A DNA stretch of 64,000 nucleotides from Hyphomicrobium sp. CS1BSMeth3 (GTDB lineage: Bacteria > Pseudomonadota > Alphaproteobacteria > Rhizobiales > Hyphomicrobiaceae). The stretch's first letter is position 1. Each line of letters starts with the position of its first letter. Location of the stretch: the NCBI RefSeq assembly GCF_900117415.1, contig NZ_FPEI01000002.1, positions 186,001 to 250,000 of the forward strand. Reading direction: 5' to 3'. The position numbers and the translations under genes are program-made. This document shows, one piece after another, positions 34,709-43,931 of this stretch. The notes under the pieces were generated by a model. The model ran no database searches, was not told the origin of the DNA, and worked only from the letters and a program-made list of their open reading frames with translations.

Positions 34709-34740
34709 TCGCGCCTTCGGCGCGAGTGGGGCCTTGGCCC
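34709..34740 (+). terminator. Tandem hairpins after the AEC transporter gene
   Basis: The 17-nt palindrome TCGCGCCTTCGGCGCGA (34709-34725, identical to 23-39) starts 4 bp after the stop codon. It is followed by GGGCC-TT-GGCCC (34729-34740). No T tract. Placement suggests a transcript end. Confidence 0.45.
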
Positions 34741-34756
34741 TCGCTCGCGCAGCGAC

Positions 34757-35248
34757 TTACGCAGCGAGCGCGCGCGGCCGGCTGGCGACACGCATGGGCA
34801 CGAGCTCGGCACTCTGCACGACCGGCAGCGTCATCACGGCAGCCAGCTCGCGACGCAGGTTCTCGAGGGTGAAGTCGAGCGAGTCGAGCTCGCGGCGGAT
34901 GGCCTGCTGATCGCGCGCGACCGCCATGGCGCGTTCGGCGCCGACACTAACGAGGCGCGAGACGGCCTGCCACTGTTCAGTGGCCGTCAGGCGCCTTGCG
35001 GCCGGCATCACGGGCTTGCGCTCGCCCACTTCGTCCAACTGACGGGGCGCCGCCGCAGGAAGGGGCTTCACGCCAGCGATCTCAGAATTCTGCCGGGCAG
35101 TCTTGATCAGGCGCTGGCGCCGGATGTCGTCGAGCGGCACCACCGGCGCTGCGAGGAAGGCTAGCACCAGCCCCCACGCCACGAGGTCCGTGAGCGGCAC
35201 GCCGAGGTGCGTCGCGGTCATCCCGAGGACAAGGCCAGTTTCAAGCAT
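34757..35248 (-). CDS. Hypothetical membrane-anchored protein
   Basis: 163 aa. One N-terminal hydrophobic stretch (LVAWGLVLAFLAAPVVPL) is followed by a polar region and a helical C-terminal half (ERAMAVARDQQAIRRELDSL, FTLENLRRELAAVM) that may form a coiled coil. No family recognised. The 240 bp upstream (35249-35490) is distinctly AT-richer than the surroundings and probably holds its promoter. Confidence 0.65.
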   Translation of the reverse strand: MLETGLVLGMTATHLGVPLTDLVAWGLVLAFLAAPVVPLDDIRRQRLIKTARQNSEIAGVKPLPAAAPRQLDEVGERKPVMPAARRLTATEQWQAVSRLVSVGAERAMAVARDQQAIRRELDSLDFTLENLRRELAAVMTLPVVQSAELVPMRVASRPRALAA

Positions 35249-35410
35249 CCGCTGAACTCCAGTCGTGGAGCTAATTTGCAGCTATTTTTGCATGTCTTAT
35301 TCGAGGATTACTTACGTTTTTTAATACATGATTAAAACGTATGACGATCGGATGGCGACCACGACGCCTAGCCGCTAATTCATTGAAATATCGTGATTTT
35401 ACGCAACTCC

Positions 35411-35455
35411 AAAAGCAACGAGGGCCCGCCCGGATTTTGCCAGGCAAGCCCTCGT
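35411..35455 (-). terminator. Probable terminator of the HIBADH-type gene
   Basis: On the minus strand, an 8-bp stem ACGAGGGC/GCCCTCGT, with further pairing possible in its 22-nt loop, is followed by TGCTTTTGG. It lies about 36 bp after the stop codon of the dehydrogenase gene. Confidence 0.6.
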
Positions 35456-35490
35456 GAGACTATTAATTCCGTTAACACCCTAAAGGTGTA

Positions 35491-36366
35491 TCAGCCCTTC
35501 TTGGGCGGCACGCGACCATCGCGCGTGTAGGGGTACATGTGCGTGATGTCGGCGCCCGGCCAATCCTTCTCGAACTTCTTCCAAACGTCCAACACGGCGG
35601 TCGCGACCTCGTCGGAGATTCCGCTCTTCCGCGCATTCTCGAGGTAGAGGCTGACGTCCTTCGCCTGCAGCGCTGCCGTGAACCCGGCATCGTAGGCCTC
35701 GTTGATGATGCGGCGGGGGGACTTGTCGTCCGTCGCCGTATTGCGGCCCGTCGAGACGTTCACCACCTCGAGGATCTTGGCCATGGGGATGCCCTGCTTG
35801 ACGCCGAAGGCAATGGCCTCGCAGCTCGCGGATTGCGCCGCCGCCGAGAGGAAGTTGTTGAGCAGCTTCACGGCCTGCCCCTGCCCCGCCCTTGGGCCGA
35901 TATGGAAGGGCTTGCCCATGTGCGCCATGAGCGGCTTGAAGCGCTCGTAGTGCTCTTCCGGGCAGGCCAGCATGACCGAGAGCGTCGCCTTGTCTGCGCC
36001 TGCAATGCCGCCCGAAACCGGCGCGTCGATGTACGTGACGCCCACGGCAGCGAGGATGGCCGCGGCTTCCTCGGCAGCACCGATGCCGATGGTCGAAGTA
36101 TCGATCACCGTCTTGGCTTTGCGGTTCGGCGCAGCAGCAATTTCCTTGGCGACGAGGACGCTGATCTTCCCGTCGGGCAGCGAGAGGATGATGGTCTCGG
36201 CGCTCGCGGCAACTTCGGCGTTCGACTTGGCGATCTTGCTGCCTTCGGGCGCGCGCGCGGTGCTGCCGGCATCGGCGACGACGAGTGAGTACCCGGCCTT
36301 GGCCAGGTGCTTCGCCATGCGATGCCCGATGCTGCCGACGCCGATCCAGCCAATTGTTTCGCCCAT
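35491..36366 (-). CDS. 3-hydroxyisobutyrate-dehydrogenase-family oxidoreductase
   Basis: 291 aa NAD(P)-dependent beta-hydroxyacid dehydrogenase. Rossmann motif GWIGVGSIGHRMAKHL at the N terminus; substrate loop YIDAPVSGGIAGADKATLSV; catalytic Lys in GQGQAVKLLNNFLSAA. These fit the HIBADH/GLYR1/tartronate semialdehyde reductase superfamily, but the substrate cannot be told. ATG 36366 lies 9 bp after AGGAGGAG. Divergent from the aspartate dehydrogenase gene, sharing a 161-bp promoter region. Confidence 0.9.
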   Translation of the reverse strand: MGETIGWIGVGSIGHRMAKHLAKAGYSLVVADAGSTARAPEGSKIAKSNAEVAASAETIILSLPDGKISVLVAKEIAAAPNRKAKTVIDTSTIGIGAAEEAAAILAAVGVTYIDAPVSGGIAGADKATLSVMLACPEEHYERFKPLMAHMGKPFHIGPRAGQGQAVKLLNNFLSAAAQSASCEAIAFGVKQGIPMAKILEVVNVSTGRNTATDDKSPRRIINEAYDAGFTAALQAKDVSLYLENARKSGISDEVATAVLDVWKKFEKDWPGADITHMYPYTRDGRVPPKKG

Positions 36367-36527
36367 GATGAGCACTCCTCCTGAGAATTATCCAATGGCG
36401 GCATAGCGAACTGCGGGCGTATCGGCAACGGCTGGCGCGAGATATGATAGGGAGGCATAAGCAAAACGCGGATCTTTCGGTCCTCCGAGGCCGGATGAAA
36501 ACGCATGGATACGGAGAGGGAGCCGCC

Positions 36528-37337
36528 ATGGCCTACACACTCGCGATTGCCGGCCTCGGCGCCATCGGGCTCAAGGTGGCGCGCGCCGTCGATGCGGGGG
36601 CCGTGCCGGGCATCACGCTCTCGGCCGTCAGCGCGAAGGACGTGGCGCGGGGCCGGGCGCGCGTCGCCGAGCTCAAATCGCCGCCGGCGGTGGTGCCGCT
36701 CGCTGAGCTCGCCGAGCGTGCCGACATCATCATCGAGTGCGTGCCGGCCGCGCATTTCCGCGAGGTGGCGGAGGCGGCGATCGCGCGCGGGCGCTGGTTC
36801 CTGCCGCTGTCGGTCGGCGCGCTGATCGCCAACATGGACCTCGTCGAGAAGGCCAAGGCGACCGGCGCGCGTATCGTCGTGCCGACGGGCGCGCTGCTCG
36901 GCCTCGACACGGTGCGCGCGATGGCCGTCGGCAAAGTCCACGAGGTGCGCCTCGAGACGCGGAAGCCGCCGAACGGCCTCGCGGGCGCCCCCCATCTCGT
37001 CGAGAACAATATCAACGTCGACAACCTGACGGCACCGCTCTGCGTCTTCCGCGGCAGCGCGCGTGCGGCGGCAAAGGCCTTCCCCGCCAACGTCAACGTT
37101 GCGGCAGCGCTCGGGCTCGCGGGCGTCGGCCCGGACGAGACGCAGGTCGAAGTTTGGGCGGACCCGGGTGTCGATCGCAATACGCACACGGTGACGATCA
37201 GCTCGGATTCAGGCAGTGCGACCATGACAATCGCGAACATCCCCTCGCCGGAGAACCCGCGGACCGGCCTCACGGTCGCCAACAGCGTGATCGCGACGCT
37301 GCAGCGCTTCACGGCGCCGCTGACGGTCGGGACTTAA
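36528..37337 (+). CDS. L-aspartate dehydrogenase family (DUF108)
   Basis: 269 aa. N-terminal dinucleotide-binding motif AIAGLGAIGLKVARAV; PTGALLGLDTVRAMAVGKV; C-terminal catalytic-type block ENNINVDNLTAPLCVFRGSA and FPANVNVAAALGLAGVGPD. These match NadX-type aspartate dehydrogenases, which oxidise Asp to iminoaspartate for NAD synthesis or amino-acid catabolism. No nadA or nadC is adjacent, so the catabolic role, or a related substrate, is equally likely. ATG 36528 has GGAGAGGGAG upstream. Confidence 0.88.
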   Translation: MAYTLAIAGLGAIGLKVARAVDAGAVPGITLSAVSAKDVARGRARVAELKSPPAVVPLAELAERADIIIECVPAAHFREVAEAAIARGRWFLPLSVGALIANMDLVEKAKATGARIVVPTGALLGLDTVRAMAVGKVHEVRLETRKPPNGLAGAPHLVENNINVDNLTAPLCVFRGSARAAAKAFPANVNVAAALGLAGVGPDETQVEVWADPGVDRNTHTVTISSDSGSATMTIANIPSPENPRTGLTVANSVIATLQRFTAPLTVGT

Positions 37338-37340
37338 CCC

Positions 37341-38171
37341 TCAGTCCATCTGCTTGGGAAGCGCGTCCATCAGGAGCTGGCCGACCACGACCAGCTCCGG
37401 GCTCGTGCGGCGGTAGGTCTGCCCGACATTGAAGAAGTCCGCGCGATCGGCATCGGAAGGACGCGGGCGCTTGGACGAGACTGCCGGCAGGCTCGCGAGC
37501 ACTTCGGGCACCGCAGCGTCAATGCGCCGTCGCAGCTCATCAAATACCGACATCACGGGCGCGCTCGTAAGACACGGGCGCAGGACCGTCGCCAGATGGG
37601 CCATGAGCCCTGGCCAGTGCGCGAGCATCCGATAGAGCCCCGGCACGAACGGTTTGCCGCCCATCTCCGAAGCAAGCAGCATGGTCACGTCGCGCGCGGC
37701 CGGATCGAGGCGCGCGAGGTCCACCATCTCGGGCGGTGCCGGCAGTGGCACAGGGGCGGTCCATGAGGCCCGCTTCGCAGCAATGCCAGTCGGCTCTGCG
37801 CCTTCGAGAAGCTGCTTCACGAGCCCCGCGAAGACCATGTTGACGGGTGCCACGCGAACAAAGCCCTCGGCCGCATTGCGCACATCCGCGAGCGCCGCGC
37901 CGTCCACGCCCCATACGCGCAATGCTGCCGCCGGGATCGGATCGAGCGGCGGTACGGCAAGCCCCGCCGCGCAGCGCCACGCCGCCTCCTGCCCGCTGCC
38001 ATTGCGGAAGGCTGGCGCCACCGCATCCCAGGACCACTCGAGAAAGCCCGGCTTGGCTGCCAGATAGCGATGGATCGCGGACACATAGGGCACGCCCCAC
38101 AGCGTCCTCAGCTCGGCAAAGATCGTCGCGATCTCGCCGGTGGCTTCACCTTCGCTGATCTCGCCGGCCAT
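37341..38171 (-). CDS. DehI-type 2-haloacid dehalogenase family protein
   Basis: 276 aa, predominantly helical, with the pseudo-repeat architecture of DehI proteins. Each half has a motif of the type (I/F)AELRTLWGVPYVSAIHRYLA and PGFLEWSWDAVAPAF; the second half shows SEMGGKPFVPGLYRMLAHWP. DehI dehalogenates D- and L-2-haloacids by direct water attack using an Asp. Which residue serves here cannot be confirmed by eye. Convergent with the Asp dehydrogenase, 3 bp apart. Real substrates of many DehI-like proteins are unknown. Confidence 0.7.
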   Translation of the reverse strand: MAGEISEGEATGEIATIFAELRTLWGVPYVSAIHRYLAAKPGFLEWSWDAVAPAFRNGSGQEAAWRCAAGLAVPPLDPIPAAALRVWGVDGAALADVRNAAEGFVRVAPVNMVFAGLVKQLLEGAEPTGIAAKRASWTAPVPLPAPPEMVDLARLDPAARDVTMLLASEMGGKPFVPGLYRMLAHWPGLMAHLATVLRPCLTSAPVMSVFDELRRRIDAAVPEVLASLPAVSSKRPRPSDADRADFFNVGQTYRRTSPELVVVGQLLMDALPKQMD

Positions 38172-38272
38172 AGGCGCCTCCCGCTCGAGCCGAGATGCGA
38201 GCTACGCCGCGCCCAGAGCTAAGCCCCAGGCACCGACAATGGGCAATCTCGTCTAGAATTCCGGGCCTGATG

Positions 38273-39580
38273 CTAGGCCTTCCGGCCGATGCCGACAATG
38301 GTGAAGCCGTGGCGGCTCACCTCCTCCGGCCGGTAGACATTGCGCAGATCGACCAGCAGAGGCGTCGCCACAGCCGACTTCAAACGCGCGAAGTCCAGCG
38401 CGCGGAACTGGTCCCATTCGGTCACGAGCGCAATGGCGGACGCCTCTTTCGCGGCCTCATAGGGATTCCGGCAATAGACCACGTCCGGCATGAGCTGCTT
38501 CGCCTGCTCCATGCCCTCGGGATCGTAGGCCTGAATCACCGCACCAGCATCCTGCAGGGCCTGCACGATCGAGAGTGAGGGCGACTCGCGCATGTCGTCG
38601 GTGTTCGGCTTGAACGTGAGGCCGAGGATGGCGATCGTCTTGCCGCGCACATCGCCGCCCATGGCCGAGATGATCTTGCGCGCCATGGCCCGCTTGCGCG
38701 TGTCGTTGACGGCGACCGTGGTCTCGATCAGGCGCAGTGGCGCGTCGTTGTCCTGCGCCGTCTTGACCAGCGCCACCGTGTCCTTCGGAAAGCACGAGCC
38801 GCCATAGCCGGGGCCCGCGTGCAGGAACTTGCCGCCGATGCGGTTGTCCGCACCGATGCCGCGCGCCACCTCCTGCACGTTCGCGCCGACCTTCTCGCAG
38901 AGGTCCGCAATCTCGTTGATGAAGGTGATTTTCATCGCCAGGAAGGCGTTGCCCGCATACTTGATGAGCTCGGCCGTGCGGCGCGTGGTGAACATCATCG
39001 GCGAAGCATTGATGAAGAGCGGCCGGTAGATCTCGTTCATGACCTGGCGCGCACGGTCGTCATCCGTGCCGACGACGATCCGGTCCGGTCGCTTGAAGTC
39101 GGAGATCGCCGCACCCTCGCGGAGGAACTCGGGGTTCGAGGCAACGGCGACATCGGCATTGGCGTTGGTCTCGCGGATGATGCGCTCGACTTCATCGCCC
39201 GTGCCGACCGGCACCGTCGATTTCGTCACGACCACGGTGAAGCCTTGTACCGCACGCGCGATCTCGCGCGCGGCCTCGTGCACATACGAGAGGTCCGCGT
39301 GGCCGTCGCCGCGCCGCGAGGGCGTGCCGACCGCAATGAAGGCGGCGTCCGCTTCGGCGACCGGCCCCTCGAGCTCGGTTGTGAAGGCGAGCTGGCCGCT
39401 CTTCGCGTTCTTGGCAACGAGCTCTGCGAGACCCGGCTCGTAGATCGGGATGCGGCCTGCCTGCAGCGCCTCGATCTTGCGCGCGTCCTTGTCGACGCAA
39501 GTGACGTTGTGGCCAAAGTCGGCAAAGCAGGCGCCGGACACCAAACCCACGTAGCCGGAACCAACCATCACGATGTTCAT
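38273..39580 (-). CDS. ugd: UDP-glucose 6-dehydrogenase
   Basis: 435 aa enzyme making UDP-glucuronate for surface polysaccharides. N-terminal NAD motif IVMVGSGYVGLVSGACFADFG; SKSTVPVGTGDEVE-like block TKSTVPVGTGDEVE; catalytic Cys in GPGYGGSCFPKDTVAL; C-terminal UDP domain GLTFKPNTDDMRESPSL. Complete and of normal length. It stands apart from other sugar genes. ATG 39580 is chosen over the GTG at 39589. Confidence 0.96.
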   Translation of the reverse strand: MNIVMVGSGYVGLVSGACFADFGHNVTCVDKDARKIEALQAGRIPIYEPGLAELVAKNAKSGQLAFTTELEGPVAEADAAFIAVGTPSRRGDGHADLSYVHEAAREIARAVQGFTVVVTKSTVPVGTGDEVERIIRETNANADVAVASNPEFLREGAAISDFKRPDRIVVGTDDDRARQVMNEIYRPLFINASPMMFTTRRTAELIKYAGNAFLAMKITFINEIADLCEKVGANVQEVARGIGADNRIGGKFLHAGPGYGGSCFPKDTVALVKTAQDNDAPLRLIETTVAVNDTRKRAMARKIISAMGGDVRGKTIAILGLTFKPNTDDMRESPSLSIVQALQDAGAVIQAYDPEGMEQAKQLMPDVVYCRNPYEAAKEASAIALVTEWDQFRALDFARLKSAVATPLLVDLRNVYRPEEVSRHGFTIVGIGRKA

Positions 39581-39697
39581 GAACCCCACCCGTCATCAAT
39601 AGGCGCACCGCGCCGGCGACCGCCACGCGCTACGGCCCGAACATGTCAGCGTTGTGTCACAATCTGGCCGCAGCATCAGCACCCGCAGCCCCCATGG

Positions 39698-41170
39698 TCA
39701 AGCCTCGAAGACGGGCCGATCCGTTCGGTAGTGCTCACGCATCAGCGGGCGGTAATATTTCATGAGCGCCTCGTGCGGCCGCAGGTCCGGCTGGCGATCG
39801 AGCGGGATCATCGGCCGGTAGGTCGTCCCCGCGATCTCCTCCGAGAATGACGTCCTGACTTCCGCCCGGAGCGCCTCGTCGCACAGGCATTCGAGAATGC
39901 TGCCGGATAGTGCCTTCGCGGCGGCGATTATCCCTTTGTGCGCGATGGAGGTGGTGAGCATGGCGCCGCCACTCCAGTGATGGAAATGGATGTTCGGCAC
40001 GCTTCCCGGGAACCACAGCCTGCCCATCGGCACTTTCCAGGATATATCACCGCAGTCGTTGGACGACATTTCGGGCTGGTCCGGGCCGCGCATTGGCGAG
40101 ATCTCCGTGCGCAGGCCATCGACGCGCACGCCGGCAGACTGCTGCAGACGACGCGCGAACGAGACTTCCTCATCGGTCCAGACGGGCATTCCGATGTCGC
40201 GCATATTGCGGTCGAGAAGGGCCGCGAGCACACGATTGCAGCGCGTGGGCCAGACGGCGCTCTTCACGTCGACCGAGAGCGTCGTCCGCGTCATCTTCGC
40301 GGCGCCCTCGGCGATCTCGGTCGCACGCTCGAAGAGATCGCGCGTGTCGTCGGCCGAGAGGCCGCGGAAGTACCACCACGCGGCGGCCTTCTCGGTGATG
40401 ACATTGGGCTGTGTGCCGCCGTGCGTGATCACGCGATGAGCGCGCATTTCCGGACGGATGTGCTCGCGGTGCTGCGCCATGCCGTTGTCCATCAGGATGA
40501 CGGCGTCGAGCGCATCGCGGCCGAGCCACGGCGTGAGCCCGGCGTGGGTCGTCTCGCCGTGGAAGGTGAACTCGGCTGATATGAGCGAGATCTGCGTCTG
40601 GCCGACTTCGGTGTAGAAGGCATCGCGGATGTGATTGTGGAAGGCGATCTCGACATCGTCGAAATAGCCATCCCGCACGAAATAGGGGCGGGTGAGGACG
40701 AGCTCCTCGCCTGGCGCGCCGAACAGCTTCAGCGTGCCGGCGATCCCGAACTTTTCCATGGCGGATTTTGCTGCCAACGCGGAGGCGAGCATGACCGTCG
40801 AATTGGCCTGGTGGCCTTCGGCATGACCTGGCGCGCCCGGAACGATCGGATCGTGCGTCGCGCTCCCTGATTTCTGGGAGCCGCCGGGCGTTCCATCGTA
40901 TTCGGCATGAAGCGCGATAACGGGACCGCCGCCCTTGTTGCTCCAGGTCGCAACGAACGCGGTCGGGAAGCCGGATATGCCGGTCTCGACCTCGAAGCCG
41001 GCCTCCTTCAGAAGCGCGACGAGGAAAGCGGCGGACTCGTACTCTTCCATCGACGGCTCGCCGAAGGAGAAAAGGCAGTCGTTGGTTTGGAGGATCGCTG
41101 GCGTGTTGCGATCGATCCAGGCCGTGGCTTGGGACTTTGCGTCTCTGATTGTGCTGAGCACCGCCGGCAT
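39698..41170 (-). CDS. M20-family amidohydrolase (AbgB-like)
   Basis: 490 aa metal-dependent amidohydrolase/peptidase. Blocks: VIALHAEYDGTPGGSQ, GAPGHAEGHQANSTVMLAS, LFGAPGEELVLTRPYF, FHGETTHAGLTPWLGRDAL and SNDCGDISWKVPMGRLWFP. The order fits the AbgB branch (p-aminobenzoyl-glutamate hydrolase). The usual GHxCGHD/N site reads GHAEGHQ, so the normal metal-bridging Cys is Glu here. ATG 41170 follows AAGGAGC. About 205 bp downstream of the aldolase gene on the same strand; possibly one catabolic unit. Confidence 0.88.
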   Translation of the reverse strand: MPAVLSTIRDAKSQATAWIDRNTPAILQTNDCLFSFGEPSMEEYESAAFLVALLKEAGFEVETGISGFPTAFVATWSNKGGGPVIALHAEYDGTPGGSQKSGSATHDPIVPGAPGHAEGHQANSTVMLASALAAKSAMEKFGIAGTLKLFGAPGEELVLTRPYFVRDGYFDDVEIAFHNHIRDAFYTEVGQTQISLISAEFTFHGETTHAGLTPWLGRDALDAVILMDNGMAQHREHIRPEMRAHRVITHGGTQPNVITEKAAAWWYFRGLSADDTRDLFERATEIAEGAAKMTRTTLSVDVKSAVWPTRCNRVLAALLDRNMRDIGMPVWTDEEVSFARRLQQSAGVRVDGLRTEISPMRGPDQPEMSSNDCGDISWKVPMGRLWFPGSVPNIHFHHWSGGAMLTTSIAHKGIIAAAKALSGSILECLCDEALRAEVRTSFSEEIAGTTYRPMIPLDRQPDLRPHEALMKYYRPLMREHYRTDRPVFEA

Positions 41171-41375
41171 GACAGCTCCTTCGATCGCCTTTGATGGCAA
41201 ACACCGCTCACAAGGACATAAACGTCCACGACGCATCCGCAAGCGACAGCACCGAATTGGCGCGGCCCGGCATTGCCGCCGCGCGTGCAGCGCTTAGGAA
41301 GGATCAAGTCGTCTAGGACATGGCGCGCGCGACAAGTGTTGAACCTGCGCGCGCGCGCGAAGGGCAGCAGAGATT

Positions 41376-42206
41376 TCAGTACGTGCTGGCGGTCTTCTTC
41401 CCCGCGGCGGCCGGGGCGGAGCCCGTCAGCATTCCGCGCATGCCTTCGCCGTTGATGCGCCACCAGTCGTACAGGATCCGAACATCCCACCCGATGCAGA
41501 AATGCTTTACGCCCATTTCGATGTACGGCGCGGCGAGCGAGATGTCGGCGAGCTCCACGCGCGGATGCAGGCCCATCTTCAATGCCGTTTCAATGGTCTT
41601 GCGTTCCGCCTTGACGACATCGGGGTGTTTGCGCTGGCCGGTGAGGCCGAGGCTCATCGAATAATCGGACGCACCGAACTGCACCATGTCGATCCCTTTG
41701 ATGGACAGGATCGCGTCGAGATCTTCGACGCATTCCCGCTTCTCGACCATGATGGCGATCACCACCTCGTTCAGCGCCTCGACATAGGCCGGCGAGCCGC
41801 CTTCGCGCACCGTGCCGACATCGCGCCGCATGCCGACGCCAAGGCGACCGCCGGTGCCTGGCGTCTCCGCGCGCACGGCCGCGATGCAGGCTTCGGCATC
41901 GGCGACAGTGCGCACGTCCGCGAACAGGATGCTCTGGAAGCCCGAGCCGATGGCCCGCATGGCCTGATGCGTCCATTGCGTTTGCTCGACCTTGATCATG
42001 CCGCCGAGGTTCTTGAGCTCCAGCGCGCGGCCGATATTGTCGAGGTCGTGCATCGTGAAAGGCGAGTACTCGGCCGTGAGCTCGACATAGTCGTAGTTGC
42101 CGGCATCGCCGATCAGCTCGACGAGCGTCGGCCAGGTGGACAGCAGATGCGTGCCGATCGTCGGCTGGTTCGCATTGAGCAGGGCGCGGAGGCGGTTAGG
42201 GCGCAT
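41376..42206 (-). CDS. HpcH/HpaI-family class II aldolase/citrate lyase-like
   Basis: 276 aa metal-dependent aldolase cleaving 2-keto-3-deoxy or 4-hydroxy-2-keto acids to pyruvate and an aldehyde. Family segments: IGTHLLSTWPTLVELIGDAG, YDYVELTAEYSPF, SILFADVRTVADAEACIAAVR, GVGMRRDVGT, and IMVEKRECVEDLDAILSIKGID followed by QFGASDYSMSLG. The acidic metal ligands (E in IMVEK, D in GASDYS) are present. ATG 42206; the longer open frame upstream lacks family sequence. Shares a strand with the M20 gene and HIBADH-type gene. Confidence 0.88.
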   Translation of the reverse strand: MRPNRLRALLNANQPTIGTHLLSTWPTLVELIGDAGNYDYVELTAEYSPFTMHDLDNIGRALELKNLGGMIKVEQTQWTHQAMRAIGSGFQSILFADVRTVADAEACIAAVRAETPGTGGRLGVGMRRDVGTVREGGSPAYVEALNEVVIAIMVEKRECVEDLDAILSIKGIDMVQFGASDYSMSLGLTGQRKHPDVVKAERKTIETALKMGLHPRVELADISLAAPYIEMGVKHFCIGWDVRILYDWWRINGEGMRGMLTGSAPAAAGKKTASTY

Positions 42207-42366
42207 GATGGGCGTTTCCTCATTTTTTTGGTTGGCAGAAGCCGGGATCAGACGAAGGTCGTCCAATATTGGCTTTTGATCAAGAATAGGTCTTCGCCGT
42301 GCGCTCATGCACTTTAGGCACGAGAGGGTTTCGATGGCCGGCCAACTGGGGGATTTTCGAGGACCA

Positions 42367-42441
42367 TGGTGGGCGCGACAGGGATTGAACCTGTGACCCC
42401 ACCCGTGTGAAGGGTGTGCTCTACCGCTGAGCTACGCGCCC
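42367..42441 (-). tRNA. tRNA-Val (CAC)
   Basis: 75-nt cloverleaf on the minus strand with encoded CCA. Acceptor GGGCGCG/CGCGCCC, anticodon stem CACCC/GGGTG with loop TTCACAC, so anticodon CAC reading GTG. T arm ACAGG-TTCAATC-CCTGT. Complements the TAC tRNA at 10305-10379. Confidence 0.96.
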
Positions 42442-42531
42442 GCTCTCTCTCGCTGCGCCGAACCGCCGGGCGCGAAAAAGCTCCCGCTCTTTATCGCAGG
42501 CCGCGAGGTCGCGCAACCTCAGTTACCGGGT

Positions 42532-43851
42532 TCAATTGCTTTGGGTCTCGCGGCCCTCCTGGAGGGCCAGCACGTGGCCCGCCAGATAGAGCGAGCCGCA
42601 GATCAGGATGCGCAGCGGCCCTTCCGCCGCGCGCGCCGCGACTTCCAGGGCCTCTTTTACGCCCTCAGCCGCCACCGCATTGAGGCCCACGCCGCGTGCG
42701 ACCTCGGCGAGCACTTCGGGCTTCACGGGCGGCATGTGCGCGCCGGGAACGGGCACCGTGACCACCCGCCGCGTCAGGCCGGCGAAGGGCTGGAGGAAGC
42801 CCGCGGCATCCTTCTGGCCCATCATACCGACGATCAGCGCGAGCGGACGCGGCGAACGCTCCTCCAGATCGGCGAGCGTGCGCGCGAGCACCTCGCCGGC
42901 CGCCGGATTGTGTCCCCCATCGAGCCAGAGCTCGCAGTCGGGCCGCAGGTCTCGCGTGAGAGCGCCGCGTCCGAGCAGTTGCATCCGCGCCGGCCAGCGC
43001 GCGCCCGTCAGCCCCGCGGCGATGGCGCGCTCGTCGATGCCGAGCTCCAGCGCGGCCGCAACCGACGTGCCGGCATTGACGATCTGATGCGGGCCGATGA
43101 GCGCGGGCATCGGCAGGTCGAGCAAGCGGTCCTCGCGCTGGAAGACGAGGCGCCCACGCTGCGCGAAGGCATCGAAGTGCTCGCCCCAGCGAATGAGCGG
43201 GGCCCCACGCTTTTGCGCTTCCGCCGCAAGCACGTCATCGACCTCCGGCGTCTGACGCGCGACGACGCAGGGCGCGCCGCGCTTCATGATGCCGGCCTTC
43301 TCCGCCGCGATCTTCTCGACGGTATCACCGAGCTTGTCGGCATGATCCATGGAGATCGGCGTGATGATGGTGAGGGCCGGCTTGGCGACGACGTTCGTCG
43401 TATCGAGGCGGCCGCCGAGACCGACCTCCAGCAGCAAGAAGTCAGCAGGGTTCTCGGCAAAGGCGAGGAAAGCCGCCGCTGTCGTGATCTCGAAGAATGT
43501 AATCTGCTTGCCCGCATTGACAGCTTCGACGCGGCTCAGCAGGGCCGTGAGCAAATCCTCGTCGATCGGCTGCGCACCCTTGGGGCCTGCAAGCGCAATG
43601 CGCTCGTTGAAGCGCACGAGATGGGGCGAGGTGTAGGCGTGCACGCGCTTGCCGGCGGCCTCAAGCATCGCCCTGAGGAAAGCCGTCGTCGAGCCTTTGC
43701 CGTTCGTGCCGGCAATGTGGACGACGGCCGGCAAGCGCTCGTGCGGACTGCCGAGCTCGGCAAGCATTCGCTCGACGCGTTCGAGCGAGAGGTCGATGAG
43801 CAGCGGATGGAGCTGTTTCATGCGCGCGAGCACGTCATCAAGGCTGGTCAT
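42532..43851 (-). CDS. folC: Folylpolyglutamate/dihydrofolate synthase
   Basis: 439 aa Mur-ligase-type enzyme adding Glu to folates and joining dihydropteroate to Glu. ATP loop VHIAGTNGKGSTTAFLRAML, YTSPHLVRFNERI, LLLEVGLGGRLDTTNVV, ITPISMDHADKLG and LDGGHNPAAGEVLARTL are all intact. Last gene of the trpF-trpB-x-trpA-accD-folC run, 80 bp after accD. Confidence 0.96.
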   Translation of the reverse strand: MTSLDDVLARMKQLHPLLIDLSLERVERMLAELGSPHERLPAVVHIAGTNGKGSTTAFLRAMLEAAGKRVHAYTSPHLVRFNERIALAGPKGAQPIDEDLLTALLSRVEAVNAGKQITFFEITTAAAFLAFAENPADFLLLEVGLGGRLDTTNVVAKPALTIITPISMDHADKLGDTVEKIAAEKAGIMKRGAPCVVARQTPEVDDVLAAEAQKRGAPLIRWGEHFDAFAQRGRLVFQREDRLLDLPMPALIGPHQIVNAGTSVAAALELGIDERAIAAGLTGARWPARMQLLGRGALTRDLRPDCELWLDGGHNPAAGEVLARTLADLEERSPRPLALIVGMMGQKDAAGFLQPFAGLTRRVVTVPVPGAHMPPVKPEVLAEVARGVGLNAVAAEGVKEALEVAARAAEGPLRILICGSLYLAGHVLALQEGRETQSN

Positions 43852-43931
43852 GGCGATGGCGCTTCGACCTCGCTGAACATGCGCAAACGACCGCTGCGGA
43901 AGCCCCGAGCAGCGGCCCCACGCGATAGGCC

